64,000 nt of DNA from Elusimicrobiaceae bacterium (GTDB taxonomy: Bacteria > Elusimicrobiota > Elusimicrobia > Elusimicrobiales > Elusimicrobiaceae), in contig JAFYXM010000009.1 in assembly GCA_017546175.1 (NCBI GenBank), forward strand, positions 1 to 64,000. The letters are read 5' to 3'. The notes beneath the pieces were generated by a model, which did not search any database, was not told where the DNA came from, and was given only the letters and a program-made list of their open reading frames with translations. Position numbers and translations under genes: made by a program. How positions within the stretch are numbered: the stretch's first letter is position 1; each line of letters starts with the position of its first letter. Positions 14,700 through 23,707 of this stretch are shown piece after piece.

Positions 14700-15365
14700 T
14701 TAAACCGTTTGTAAAGTTGATTGACACCACGCAAATAAAAGCTCAAAGCTTTCGTCAAAATCATAAGGTTTTCCTTGTTGAATAGCTAAGGACCTCTTCA
14801 ATACGGCGCGGTCTTGCCCGTCCAATACTTCCAAAAGGTGTTTTTTGGTGGAAATAAAGATTTTGTGTTTTAAATAATACAGATTTTGCAGAATAAAAAA
14901 CACGCTTTTGTAAGCAAAAGGCAAAACCTCTATATTTGTTTTTCGGTCTGCGTGAATATAACGGTGGCAAAGCTCGTGATACAAATTATTAAGGCCGAAT
15001 TTTATGAAGTTTCTCACGTCTTCTTGGCAATAAACAGGGACTAAATTTTTTAGCACTCCGTAGCAATCTTTGGTACTGTGCAACAGATGGCAAATTTCCA
15101 ACGGGTTCCAATTGGCAAGGTCTGCTTTGGCACAAATAAATCCGCACGATTTTTCCGGTGTCGGCAAAGAATGGATAATGGTGCGGTACTGCGCCAAATC
15201 TGCCACGGATAAAGTGTCCAAAACTATCATCACGTCTATATCGCTGTTGGCGGTAGCTTCCCCGCGCAAATAACTGCCCTGCAAACCAACGTATAAAAGC
15301 CGTGGACCGAACTGCTGTTTAAGCAAAACGATTAAATCAGAAATATATTTTTCAATGTTTATCAT
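14700..15365 (-). CDS. Nucleotidyltransferase-domain protein, 221 aa
   Basis: The N-terminal half carries the Pol-beta-type nucleotidyltransferase signature GSYLRGEATANSDIDVMIV (about 29-47): a Gly-Ser followed by the metal-binding Asp-x-Asp. The C-terminal half is alpha-helical with several Tyr, Phe and His, like the HEPN-like helical domain of aminoglycoside-type nucleotidyltransferases. Substrate unknown. The ATG at 15365 is preferred because AGAGG lies 7 bases upstream; the longer frame runs into a terminator. The gene sits right behind tRNA-Val but is separated from it by a terminator. Confidence 0.8.
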   Translation of the reverse strand: MINIEKYISDLIVLLKQQFGPRLLYVGLQGSYLRGEATANSDIDVMIVLDTLSVADLAQYRTIIHSLPTPEKSCGFICAKADLANWNPLEICHLLHSTKDCYGVLKNLVPVYCQEDVRNFIKFGLNNLYHELCHRYIHADRKTNIEVLPFAYKSVFFILQNLYYLKHKIFISTKKHLLEVLDGQDRAVLKRSLAIQQGKPYDFDESFELLFAWCQSTLQTV

Positions 15366-15384
15366 AAAAACCTCTATAAAACAA

Positions 15385-15407
15385 AAAACCCACACTAGGT
15401 GGGTTTT
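15385..15407 (-). terminator. Terminator of tRNA-Val
   Basis: Minus-strand AACCCAC/GTGGGTT with loop CTAGT, followed by six T, directly after the tRNA 3' end. Confidence 0.8.
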
Positions 15408-15411
15408 CAAA

Positions 15412-15486
15412 TGGTGGGCAGTACAGGATTTGAACCTGTGACCTTCCGCGTGTGAGGCGGACGCGCTACCACTGCGCCAACTGCCC
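15412..15486 (-). tRNA. tRNA-Val (CAC anticodon), CCA encoded
   Basis: Minus-strand cloverleaf with acceptor GGGCAGT/ACTGCCC, anticodon stem TCCGC/GCGGA enclosing CTCACAC (anticodon CAC), and T arm ACAGGTTCAAATCCTGT. The discriminator A is followed by a genomic CCA, unlike the other three tRNAs in the window. Confidence 0.96.
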
Positions 15487-15496
15487 GTCTATAGAT

Positions 15497-15508
15497 ATTA
15501 TAGCAAAA
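15497..15508 (-). promoter_or_regulatory. Extended -10 promoter of tRNA-Val
   Basis: Minus-strand TTTTGCTATAAT, with the hexamer at 15497-15502, 10 bases before the mature tRNA 5' end. Confidence 0.65.
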
Positions 15509-15598
15509 ATATAGTTTTATTTCTTTTTTTCTTTTGATTTTCCGCGTTTACCCGTCAATTTTATGATAAGATAAAACTATAGTTTTTTGGAGAGAAAT

Positions 15599-16615
15599 AT
15601 GTTGAAAAAAATTAAATCAGAAGCTTATGCCCCTATTAATAACGCCTGCTTGCTTATTTTGGCAGGCACCGCGCTTACTTGGATTTTGATTTATGCAAAA
15701 ACAGTGCTGATGCCTTTCGTCATCGCCGTTTTCTTTTACATTGTGCTGAACACTATCGCCGTGTGGATACAAAAAAGATGGCAAATCCCACATCTGCTGG
15801 GTGTGATTTTAGGGGTATTTCTCTTTTTGGGGGCGGCCACCTTATCCATTGCTTTTGTGTCCAACTCTATTTCGTCTTTCGTGGACGGGGCTAACTCTTA
15901 CGCGGATAAATTAAACGACACGATTGCGTGGTTTTTGCACAATGCAAGCAAACTGGGCATTAAAATCAATTCCGAATTTATCTCTGACACCATTAACAAA
16001 CTTCCCCTGCTTAATATGGCCAAAAGCATGGGCGGAAGTGTAATGTCTTTTGTGTCTAATACCATGCTGGTGTGTTTGTTCTTGATTTTCTTGTTTATGG
16101 GACACTCTAATGACGAGAAAAATTCTTTAGCCTCTACCATAGAACAACAAATTTCTTATTATCTGATTATTAAAATTTTGGTTTCGCTGTTGGCCTCTGC
16201 CGTCACGTGGGTCATCTTAACTGTTGTCGGTACAGAGCTGGCTTTTATGTTTGCGGTACTGACATTTGTGCTTAATTTTATCCCCAACATCGGCCCCTTT
16301 ATCGCCACAGCTTTGCCTGCGCCGGTTTTGTTTTTGCAATACGGAATGGATTGGCATCTGATTGTAGGTATCAGCTTATTGATTGCGGCTCATTTTGTAA
16401 TCGGAAATATTTTAGAAACCAAGTGGCTGGGAAAAGGAATGGACTTAAATCCGGTCGTCGTGATTGCCTCCTTAATCTTTTGGGCATTGGTATGGGGTGC
16501 CGTGGGGGCTTTGCTCGCCGTACCTTTGACATCCATTATCAAAATGATTTTAGAGCGCAGCGAACCCACCAAACCGTTTGCCGATTTATTGGCCGGTCGT
16601 TTGCCTTTTAAATAA
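15599..16615 (+). CDS. AI-2E family transporter (PerM/TqsA-like)
   Basis: A 338-residue inner-membrane protein with about eight hydrophobic segments in the 2 + central soluble loop + 5-6 arrangement of the AI-2E transporter family. The second half contains FVLNFIPNIGPFIATALPAP and ILETKWLGKGMDLNPVVV, both strongly conserved in that family. Substrates of most members are unknown. The ATG at 15599 is chosen because GGAGAG lies 5 bases upstream. It ends 2 bases before the AmpG-like permease, so it probably heads the peptidoglycan-recycling operon. Whether it takes part in recycling cannot be seen. Confidence 0.88.
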   Translation: MLKKIKSEAYAPINNACLLILAGTALTWILIYAKTVLMPFVIAVFFYIVLNTIAVWIQKRWQIPHLLGVILGVFLFLGAATLSIAFVSNSISSFVDGANSYADKLNDTIAWFLHNASKLGIKINSEFISDTINKLPLLNMAKSMGGSVMSFVSNTMLVCLFLIFLFMGHSNDEKNSLASTIEQQISYYLIIKILVSLLASAVTWVILTVVGTELAFMFAVLTFVLNFIPNIGPFIATALPAPVLFLQYGMDWHLIVGISLLIAAHFVIGNILETKWLGKGMDLNPVVVIASLIFWALVWGAVGALLAVPLTSIIKMILERSEPTKPFADLLAGRLPFK

Positions 16616-16617
16616 TT

Positions 16618-17916
16618 ATGAAAAAACGTTCCCCGTGGCTTTATATCCCCTCTCTTTATTTTTTAGAGGGATTGCCCTATATTCTTATCAATGTCGTATC
16701 AGGTGCTCTCTATACCAAAATGGGAGTTCCTAATGACGTATTTGTCTTTTGGACAGGCTTTTTATACCTGCCGTGGACGCTGAAGATGTTTTGGAGCCCG
16801 TTAGTGGACGGATATTCCACCAAACGACGTTGGCTTTTGTGGGGACAATTTTTAGCGGCTGCCATTTTTGCCTTTGCAGCCTTTTCTCTAGGTTGGGACT
16901 CTTTCTTTCTTGCCTCTTTATTGGGTTTTGCCGTGGGAGCCTTTGTGTCTGCTACATGCGATATCGCCACCGACGGCTATTATATGCTTTCTCTTTCCCC
17001 CAAGCAGCAGGGATATTTTGTAGGTATCCGCACGATCTTTTACCGTTTGGCCATGATTTTTGGCGGAGGAACACTATTGATGCTCATCGGCACATGGGAA
17101 AGCAAAACAGAGAGTATCGTCTTGGCATGGAAAATGGGTTTTCTGTTAATAGCAGCTTTATTTGTTTTATTGGGAATATATCATTGTTGGCTTTTGCCCC
17201 GTCCCGCCGAAGATCGCCCTGCCGGATCTTTCTCCGGTGAGAAAAGTGCCTTCAAAGAGGCCTTTAAAACGTACTTTTCACAAAAAAATATTTTCTACAT
17301 TTTGCTTTTTATTTTATTTTACCGTTTGGGCGATGCCCTCTTGGAAAAAATTATTACCCCTTTCTTAATCGGACCGACTCAGAGCGGAGCTTTAGGCCTT
17401 TCCACTCAACAACTGGGTTTTATCAAAGGGACCTTGGGCTTGGGGGCCATCATAGCCGGCAATTTGGCAGGCGGTTGGTTGTTGGGACGTTATGGGTTTA
17501 AAAAATGTATTTGGCCTTTTGCTACTATCCTGATTTTGCCCAATTTCTTTTACGCATATATGGCTTGGGCCAAACCGAGCCTTACCGTCATAGCGGCATT
17601 GATTGCTTTGGAACATTTGGGCAACGGGCTTGCCATGATGGCCTTTTCCATTTTTATCATGTACGTTTCCCAAGGGCCGTACAAAACCTCTCACTATGCT
17701 ATTTCTACCGGCATTATGGCTTTGGGTATGATGATTCCTTCTATGCTCTCTGGAAAAATACAAGTAGCATTGGGTTATGATGCTTTCTTTATTGTTTCCG
17801 CCGTTTTTAGTTTAGTTACACTAGCTATTGTACCGCTGACTTTCAAAATTAAATCTATAGAAGAAACAGAAAAATTGTTCCGACGGCATAAAGCCCAAAT
17901 AGGAGATGTGGACTGA
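16618..17916 (+). CDS. AmpG-like muropeptide permease (MFS)
   Basis: A 432-residue major facilitator protein with 12 predicted helices. It starts SPWLYIPSLYFLEGLPYILI and contains LYLPWTLKMFWSPLVDGYSTKRRW, which matches the AmpG branch (helices 1-3). AmpG imports anhydromuropeptides released during wall turnover. The assignment is strengthened by context: murQ, anmK and nagZ follow with overlaps of 1 to 11 bases and 4 bases. The acetyl-CoA transporter-like branch of the same superfamily would be the alternative. Confidence 0.82.
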   Translation: MKKRSPWLYIPSLYFLEGLPYILINVVSGALYTKMGVPNDVFVFWTGFLYLPWTLKMFWSPLVDGYSTKRRWLLWGQFLAAAIFAFAAFSLGWDSFFLASLLGFAVGAFVSATCDIATDGYYMLSLSPKQQGYFVGIRTIFYRLAMIFGGGTLLMLIGTWESKTESIVLAWKMGFLLIAALFVLLGIYHCWLLPRPAEDRPAGSFSGEKSAFKEAFKTYFSQKNIFYILLFILFYRLGDALLEKIITPFLIGPTQSGALGLSTQQLGFIKGTLGLGAIIAGNLAGGWLLGRYGFKKCIWPFATILILPNFFYAYMAWAKPSLTVIAALIALEHLGNGLAMMAFSIFIMYVSQGPYKTSHYAISTGIMALGMMIPSMLSGKIQVALGYDAFFIVSAVFSLVTLAIVPLTFKIKSIEETEKLFRRHKAQIGDVD

Positions 17917-18809
17917 TGAGCAAAAACCATTTAATTCCTACCGAAACGCTAAATAAACGCACCCAAAATTTGGGTACTTCCTCTCCCAAACAAATTGCGC
18001 AAATGATTAATGCCGAAGATTTTAATGCCGCTCGCGCCGTAAAAAAAGCCGCCATTTCTATTGGCAAGACTATTCAATTAGCCTCGGAAACTTTTTTAGC
18101 AGGCGGAAAAATTATTTTTATCGGGGCCGGCACCAGCGGCCGTTTGGGCGTACTAGAAGCGGCGGAATGCGTGCCCACTTTCGGCACCAAACCTTCGCAA
18201 ATTGTAGGAATTATTGCCGGTGGGAAAAAAGCTATGTTTCGTTCCCAAGAAGGAGCAGAAGATGATGCTTTGCAAGGTGGAAAAGATATTTTAAAAGTTG
18301 CCAAAGAAAAAGACTTGGTTATCGGACTGACTGCCAGCGGCATTACCCCTTATGTTCTGGGAGCTTTACAACAAGCCAAACAACTCGGCGCAAGTACCGT
18401 TTTAATGGCCTGTAATAAAAAAGCAGACACCTCCTTTGCCGATATTTTTATCTTTTTAGACACCGGTGCAGAAGCTTTAAACGGCTCCACCCGCATGAAA
18501 GCAGGTACCGCCACCAAGATGACTTTAAATGCCATTTCTACCGGTGCCATGGCGCGTGCAGGAAAAGTGTACGGCAATTTGATGGTAGATGTGCAACCTA
18601 CCAATCAAAAACTCATTCGCCGTGCTGTACGCTTAATTGCCAACGTCACCAAAACCGATGAAAAAACTGCCGAAAAGCTATTGATTGCTTCCGGCAAAAG
18701 CGTCAAAACGGCTATCGTGATGCAAATGAAAAAAATAAATAAAGGACAAGCGGAAAAACTTCTTCAAAAACATCACGGTTTCTTGGAAGGAGTTTTGCAT
18801 GAAAAATAG
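17916..18809 (+). CDS. murQ: N-acetylmuramic acid 6-phosphate etherase
   Basis: MurQ cleaves the lactyl ether of MurNAc-6-P to give GlcNAc-6-P and D-lactate. The 297-residue SIS-domain protein starts with LIPTETLNKRTQNL. It contains IFIGAGTSGRLGVLEAAECV (about 68-87, with the catalytic Glu) and GSTRMKAGTATKM (about 190-202). It overlaps the permease by 1 base and anmK by 11 bases, consistent with coupled translation. Confidence 0.96.
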   Translation: MSKNHLIPTETLNKRTQNLGTSSPKQIAQMINAEDFNAARAVKKAAISIGKTIQLASETFLAGGKIIFIGAGTSGRLGVLEAAECVPTFGTKPSQIVGIIAGGKKAMFRSQEGAEDDALQGGKDILKVAKEKDLVIGLTASGITPYVLGALQQAKQLGASTVLMACNKKADTSFADIFIFLDTGAEALNGSTRMKAGTATKMTLNAISTGAMARAGKVYGNLMVDVQPTNQKLIRRAVRLIANVTKTDEKTAEKLLIASGKSVKTAIVMQMKKINKGQAEKLLQKHHGFLEGVLHEK

Positions 18810-19890
18810 AAAAATTGTGCTGGGTCTGATGAGCGGCACCAGTTGTGATGGACTAACTGTTTGTGCCGTTTTGCCCTCCCCTTTTAAAATTCTCTGCTTT
18901 AAAAATTACCCTTACTCTTCCGCTTTGCAAAAAAAGCTCCTAAAAGCGCCCGAATGTACAGTAGCGGAGCTTTCTGCGCTGCACTTTGAACTGGGTAAAT
19001 TATACGCACAAAAAACTCTTTTATTTTTAAAACAAACAAAACTAAAAAAAGAAGAAATTTTAGCCGTTGGTATGCACGGTCAAACCGTGTACCACGGCCC
19101 GAATGATACAGTCCCCAACACATTACAGATTGCCGAGCCTTCCTTTTTAGCCGAAGCCTTACAATGCCCCGTCGTGAGCAACTTTCGGGAAAGAGATATA
19201 GCATTAGGAGGGGAGGGGGCTCCCTTGATTCCCTTTTTTGATGAGTACTTGCTTGGCAAAGGGGCTGCCAAAATTTTGCTCAATTTGGGAGGAATTTCCA
19301 ATATTTCCGTAGTAGGAAAAGCAGTAAAAACAATCGGTTTTGACTGCGGTCCTGCCAATACGCTGATGGATTTGGCCTGTGAAAAATTCCTAGGCATACC
19401 GTTTGATAAAAACGGCTCTTTGGCTGCACAAGGTACTCCTGACAAAGTGCTTGTTAAAAAACTGCTAAAACAAAAATATTTCTCTCAAAAACCACCTAAA
19501 AGTTTGGATAAAAATGAGTTTGGAAAAAAATATTTAGAGAAATACTTTTCCGCTTATTCATCGGAAAATACAAAAGACTTACTGGCAACTCTTAATTTCT
19601 TTACAGCCGCCTGTATTGCTGATGCCATTAAACGCTTTGTCCCCAAAAAACATCAAAAAGAAATTATCGTCTCCGGCGGGGGAGCGTATAATCAGACCCT
19701 GTTGTCTCATTTAAAAAAATTGACCGCTTTACCCGTTCATACTTCGGCTCATAAAGGCATTGACCCTCAAGCCAAAGAGTCCGCTGCTTTTGCCGTGATG
19801 GCTTGGCTGACACTGCAACATAAGAGCAATCATTGTCCTCAAGCCACAGGAGCCAAAAAAACAGCTATTTTAGGGAAAATTACTTTATGA
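18799..19890 (+). CDS. anmK: Anhydro-N-acetylmuramic acid kinase
   Basis: AnmK opens the 1,6-anhydro ring of anhMurNAc and phosphorylates it, producing the MurQ substrate. The ATP-binding signature GLMSGTSCDGL (9-19) is intact. HGQTVYH, NLGGISNIS, FDCGPANTLMDL and the late VSGGGAYNQTL complete the family pattern. Its 363 residues are normal. The stop overlaps the nagZ start as ATGA. Confidence 0.96.
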   Translation: MKNRKIVLGLMSGTSCDGLTVCAVLPSPFKILCFKNYPYSSALQKKLLKAPECTVAELSALHFELGKLYAQKTLLFLKQTKLKKEEILAVGMHGQTVYHGPNDTVPNTLQIAEPSFLAEALQCPVVSNFRERDIALGGEGAPLIPFFDEYLLGKGAAKILLNLGGISNISVVGKAVKTIGFDCGPANTLMDLACEKFLGIPFDKNGSLAAQGTPDKVLVKKLLKQKYFSQKPPKSLDKNEFGKKYLEKYFSAYSSENTKDLLATLNFFTAACIADAIKRFVPKKHQKEIIVSGGGAYNQTLLSHLKKLTALPVHTSAHKGIDPQAKESAAFAVMAWLTLQHKSNHCPQATGAKKTAILGKITL

Positions 19891-21308
19891 ACGTTAATCG
19901 CTTGATTTACCCCGGATTTTGGTTTGGAAAAACAAAAAAAGAAGAAGCGTTGGAACTGGCCAAACGCGGTGTGGGCGGCTTTTGCATCTATGGCGGCACC
20001 CGCCAAAACATACAGGAACTTGTAAGCGAGCTAAAACAAGCTTCCCCCCTGAAGCATTTGTTTATGTGCGCTGATTATGAAGACGGACTCGGCCGTTGGA
20101 TAGAAGGAGAAAGCTGGGTTTTGTCCAATATGTCTATAGGGGCTACACAAAACAAAGAAATTGCTTATCAAAAAGGTCTTACTTTAGCTCGGGAAGCGCT
20201 AGAATTAGGCATAGATTGGGTTTTTGCTCCGGTGTTAGACTTATGTGATGAGCCGAACAATCCCATTGTAAATACCCGCTCTTTCGGATCAAATCCGTAT
20301 CAAGTGGCGGCTATGGGCCAAGCTTTATGCCAAGGGCTTGCAGACGGCGGAGTTTTAAACAGCATTAAACATTTTCCGGGGCACGGAAGGACTACCCAAG
20401 ACTCTCACTTGGTCTTACCCGTTTTAAACCGTACCTTGCAAGAATTGGAAGAGAACGAGCTCTTCCCTTTTCAAAAAACTCTTTCGGTGGCAGACAGCGT
20501 AATGGTGGGGCATCTACTGCTGACGGCATTGGATAAGCAAAATCCGGCCTCTTTATCTAAAGCTGTCATCACAGATTTATTGAAAGAAAAAATGGGCTTT
20601 CAAAAACTTATCTTTACCGATGCTTTATGTATGAAAGCCATCGGAGATGAAAAACAAGCCGCTCTGCAAGCTTTACGCGCAGGAGCACATATTTTACTCA
20701 GCGCAGAAGATTCGTTGGCGTTATCCGACTTTTTACAAAAACAAAAAGACTTGGCAGAAATCGCCGCCGAATCTATCCATCTTCAAGAACAAGCAGCCCA
20801 AAGTTTAACTTCCGTCAAAAAAGGGCTAAATGCCCAAGATTTCAACAGAACTTATGTTGAAAATTGCGCTGTGTGGCAAGGAGAAGAAATCAAACTTTCC
20901 CCCAAAGAGAAGGTGGCTTATTTGGAATTGGGTAACGAAGAGAATTTAGCAGCACAATCTTTCATCAATGCCTTAGAAAAGAAAAACATCTTTCTCAAAA
21001 AAGCAGGAGAAAAAGCCGATTATCTGATAACCGCTTCTTTTTCCAATTATAAAGCTTTTAAAGGACATATCAACTTGTCTGAGAAGGAAAAAGACGAGCT
21101 TTGCTCTTGGAGCAGCCGATATCCAAAAACCATTTTTATCAGTTTTGGCAGTCCGTTTGGCACAGAAAAAACAGAAAAGCTAAATGGCCGACTTTTCCTA
21201 TTCTCTCCCGCGCAAGAAGCCCAGGTATGTGCGGCAGAAATCTTGACGGGAAAACAAAAACCCAAAGGGTCTTGGCCCCTTGGGTCTTTGGAAAAGAATA
21301 CAAATTAA
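19887..21308 (+). CDS. nagZ: Beta-N-acetylhexosaminidase NagZ (GH3), with C-terminal extension
   Basis: NagZ removes GlcNAc from GlcNAc-anhydromuropeptides in the cytosol. The GH3 barrel shows CADYEDGLGR (61-70), the mobile catalytic loop KHFPGHGRTTQDSH (161-174, with the Asp/His pair) and the nucleophile Asp245 in FTDALCM. After residue 345 an additional domain of about 130 residues follows, absent from E. coli NagZ (341 aa) but known in longer GH3 enzymes. The ATG at 19887 overlaps the anmK stop; an upstream in-frame start lies inside anmK. No signal peptide is seen. The 3' end overlaps the convergent deaminase gene by 4 bases. Confidence 0.93.
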   Translation: MNVNRLIYPGFWFGKTKKEEALELAKRGVGGFCIYGGTRQNIQELVSELKQASPLKHLFMCADYEDGLGRWIEGESWVLSNMSIGATQNKEIAYQKGLTLAREALELGIDWVFAPVLDLCDEPNNPIVNTRSFGSNPYQVAAMGQALCQGLADGGVLNSIKHFPGHGRTTQDSHLVLPVLNRTLQELEENELFPFQKTLSVADSVMVGHLLLTALDKQNPASLSKAVITDLLKEKMGFQKLIFTDALCMKAIGDEKQAALQALRAGAHILLSAEDSLALSDFLQKQKDLAEIAAESIHLQEQAAQSLTSVKKGLNAQDFNRTYVENCAVWQGEEIKLSPKEKVAYLELGNEENLAAQSFINALEKKNIFLKKAGEKADYLITASFSNYKAFKGHINLSEKEKDELCSWSSRYPKTIFISFGSPFGTEKTEKLNGRLFLFSPAQEAQVCAAEILTGKQKPKGSWPLGSLEKNTN

Positions 21309-21793
21309 TACTGCGTTTTATCTTCTTTGGCTGTCCATTCTTTAAACGGTTCTTCTTGCGTATCTAACACAAGACGGACCGTTTTAATTTTACGCTTTTC
21401 TTTGGGCACGGCAATTTCATCATAAATAAATTTATCGTCAAAGCCGTGTTTGGCAGCGGTATGTTGATCCGCGGCAAAATACAAAGCTTTGGGTCTGGCC
21501 CAATAAATGGCCCCCAAGCACATAGGGCAAGGCTCACAAGACGAATAAATAATGCAATCTTTCAATTCAAAAGAGTTTAACTTGCCGCACGCTTCTCTGA
21601 TGGCAGCCACTTCAGCATGCATGGTAGGATCTTTGGTGATTAATACTTGGTTACTGCTGCGGGCCACAATTTCTCCGTTTTTAACAATCACCGCCCCAAA
21701 CGGCCCTCCGCGGCCTGTGTTTACGTTTTCTTGGGCAAGCTTTACGGCCTCGGCTAAAAATTTCTTATGCATTTCCTGTTCTTTTTCTTCCAT
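21305..21793 (-). CDS. Guanine deaminase-like nucleoside/base deaminase
   Basis: A 162-residue zinc deaminase. His59 and Glu61 in MHAEVAAI and Cys86/Cys89 in SSCEPCPMCLG form the zinc and catalytic site. GGPFGAVIVKNGEIVA, AIYWARPKALYFAA and GFDDKFIYDEI, plus the C-terminal Tyr, resemble B. subtilis GuaD more than TadA, so guanine to xanthine is the likely reaction. AGGAG lies 6 bases before the ATG. It is the last gene of the comEC unit (45-base gap) and its tail overlaps nagZ. Confidence 0.88.
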   Translation of the reverse strand: MEEKEQEMHKKFLAEAVKLAQENVNTGRGGPFGAVIVKNGEIVARSSNQVLITKDPTMHAEVAAIREACGKLNSFELKDCIIYSSCEPCPMCLGAIYWARPKALYFAADQHTAAKHGFDDKFIYDEIAVPKEKRKIKTVRLVLDTQEEPFKEWTAKEDKTQY

Positions 21794-21838
21794 AAAATCT
21801 CCTATTTCTGTATGCCCATATATTATACACTTTTCCTC

Positions 21839-23707
21839 TTAAAAAACCAGCTTTTTTGTGGCGTTTTGAAGATTGTCTATCCTTTCTTGATCACACAAAA
21901 CAAAACGGTTGTTACCTGCCGTAGTAAAGGAAAAATTTTCTCCTTTTATTTGATAAGAAAGGCTATCCCTACCACCTGTATAACCACGGTTTTGCCAAAG
22001 ATTCTTTTCTCTGTTTAATAACCAACCCCACTGTGCCGTAATTTTTATATGGCCTAAATTAATTTCTTCTTCGGGCCAAATATCTGTAAAAGGTACTATT
22101 ATATTTTTTACCGTTATGTATTTTTGTAAGTTTTCCGCTTCTTTTAACTGTTTATCAATCTCTTGATTGATGATTAATATATCTATTTTCTTACTCCCCG
22201 TTTTCAGCACCGCCTTGGCCAGCTTCTCTGCCTCTATTTCTGCACCGATTAAAACTCTTTCTCCTTCAGAATTAACCAATAAAATAGAATTTTTATTCCA
22301 ATCATTTAACAACCATAACCTGCTATGAGAAAACAAGCTCCCCTGTAAAACCAAGATACATGCCATACCCAACAAAACAGGCTTATATATTCTTCTTACA
22401 AATTCTTTCTGCGGCAAATGAAAGAGCAAAAATAATCCTGCATAATAAACGGCAATAGTGCCTGCTCGCCATGCCGGCACCATCATGGAAGAAAAAGAAG
22501 TTTTTCCAAAAGCTAATACCAAGCTTTTAAAAAGCCACAAAGCACTTTTTACCAATGGTTTAAGCAGCCAATCTATATGCAAACACGAAAACAAATAAAA
22601 TAAAAAATTAATAGCCATTAAGAAAGAAGCAAAAGGCACCAAAATCATATTAGATAAAATACCGACCAAAGACACCTTATAAAACACATTGGTAAAAATG
22701 GGCAGAAGTGCCAATTGTGCACTTAATGTAGCTAAAAAGATTTGAGTAAAAAAACGTACCCAACGAGGCCAATTATAAGAGATTTCATAATTGTTTAAAC
22801 AAATCACAATTCCCAAAGTCGCCAAAAAAGACATTTGAAATCCCGTCTCAAACAAAGAGGAAGGATTGTAAATTAAAATCGCAAAACAAGATAAAATAAG
22901 TCCTTGAAAAACGCCGCTGTTTCTGTGCAAAAGATACCCAAACACCGCACAAACAGACATAAAATAAGCTCTTGTCAACGGAGCATCTGCTCCTGCCACC
23001 AATGTATAAAACCCCGCTACGGCCAAGGCAATAAATGCCGTCTTACGTTTGCTTAAAGAAAACAAACTGCACAAAGCAAACATCATTAATGTCACAAAGG
23101 CCACATTTCCGCCGGAAGCTACCAACAAATGAATAGCTCCGCTATCTTGAAAATCCGCATAAAGAGCGGAATTTACTTGTGCCTTTTCACCCAATAATAC
23201 ACCATTGGCTATGGCAGATAAATCTGAAGAAAATGCTTTTTCAAAAGAATGTAAAATGCTTTGCCTTAATTGATAAATCCAGTGATATAGAACCGGGGCC
23301 TTTTGGAGGGTTTGATAGCTTGATATTTTTGTTTCACAAAAAATATTTTTAATGGCCAAGTACTCCGCCCAATCAAAATTTCCGAGCAAAGACGTACTGT
23401 ACGGTTTTCTCAATTTGACGGAAGATTGTATGGTTTCTTTCCAAGCTGGGGCTTCTTTTTCAAAGCGGGCATAGGCATACCCTTCTGTTCTTTGTCCATC
23501 AACAGAAAGAACTTTTAAAATAACATACTGTCCCTTTGGTTTAACAGTAGCAAAACTATCTACTTGCGCCGTCAGTATAACCTCGGCAGGAGAAATTTTG
23601 TGGGAAATGTCTTTTTCGGCAGGGTGCGGGCGGTAGAACAAAACCAAACAACAAATATATATTATCAGTACCCACAAAAGAGGTCTTTTGTAGTGAGTGT
23701 AATGCAT
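21839..23707 (-). CDS. comEC: ComEC/Rec2 competence protein with degenerate C-terminal domain
   Basis: ComEC forms the inner-membrane channel for incoming single-stranded DNA. An N-terminal hydrophobic helix, a DUF4131-like OB region (about 30-140) and the multi-helix competence domain (about 150-460) are present, with ANGVLLGEKAQV, LLVASGGNVAF and AYFMSVCAVFGYLLHR. After the last helix about 150 residues correspond in position to the usual metallo-beta-lactamase domain. However, where HxHxDH should be, this protein has IDILIINQEIDKQLKEAE, so metal binding looks lost. It overlaps recR by 1 base. Confidence 0.9.
   Translation of the reverse strand: MHYTHYKRPLLWVLIIYICCLVLFYRPHPAEKDISHKISPAEVILTAQVDSFATVKPKGQYVILKVLSVDGQRTEGYAYARFEKEAPAWKETIQSSVKLRKPYSTSLLGNFDWAEYLAIKNIFCETKISSYQTLQKAPVLYHWIYQLRQSILHSFEKAFSSDLSAIANGVLLGEKAQVNSALYADFQDSGAIHLLVASGGNVAFVTLMMFALCSLFSLSKRKTAFIALAVAGFYTLVAGADAPLTRAYFMSVCAVFGYLLHRNSGVFQGLILSCFAILIYNPSSLFETGFQMSFLATLGIVICLNNYEISYNWPRWVRFFTQIFLATLSAQLALLPIFTNVFYKVSLVGILSNMILVPFASFLMAINFLFYLFSCLHIDWLLKPLVKSALWLFKSLVLAFGKTSFSSMMVPAWRAGTIAVYYAGLFLLFHLPQKEFVRRIYKPVLLGMACILVLQGSLFSHSRLWLLNDWNKNSILLVNSEGERVLIGAEIEAEKLAKAVLKTGSKKIDILIINQEIDKQLKEAENLQKYITVKNIIVPFTDIWPEEEINLGHIKITAQWGWLLNREKNLWQNRGYTGGRDSLSYQIKGENFSFTTAGNNRFVLCDQERIDNLQNATKKLVF

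Noticed and set aside
21258..21287. Hairpin CCCAAAGGG/CCCCTTGGG near the nagZ 3' end as a terminator
   Set aside because: It lies inside the coding region, has a mismatch and no T run; probably codon-driven.
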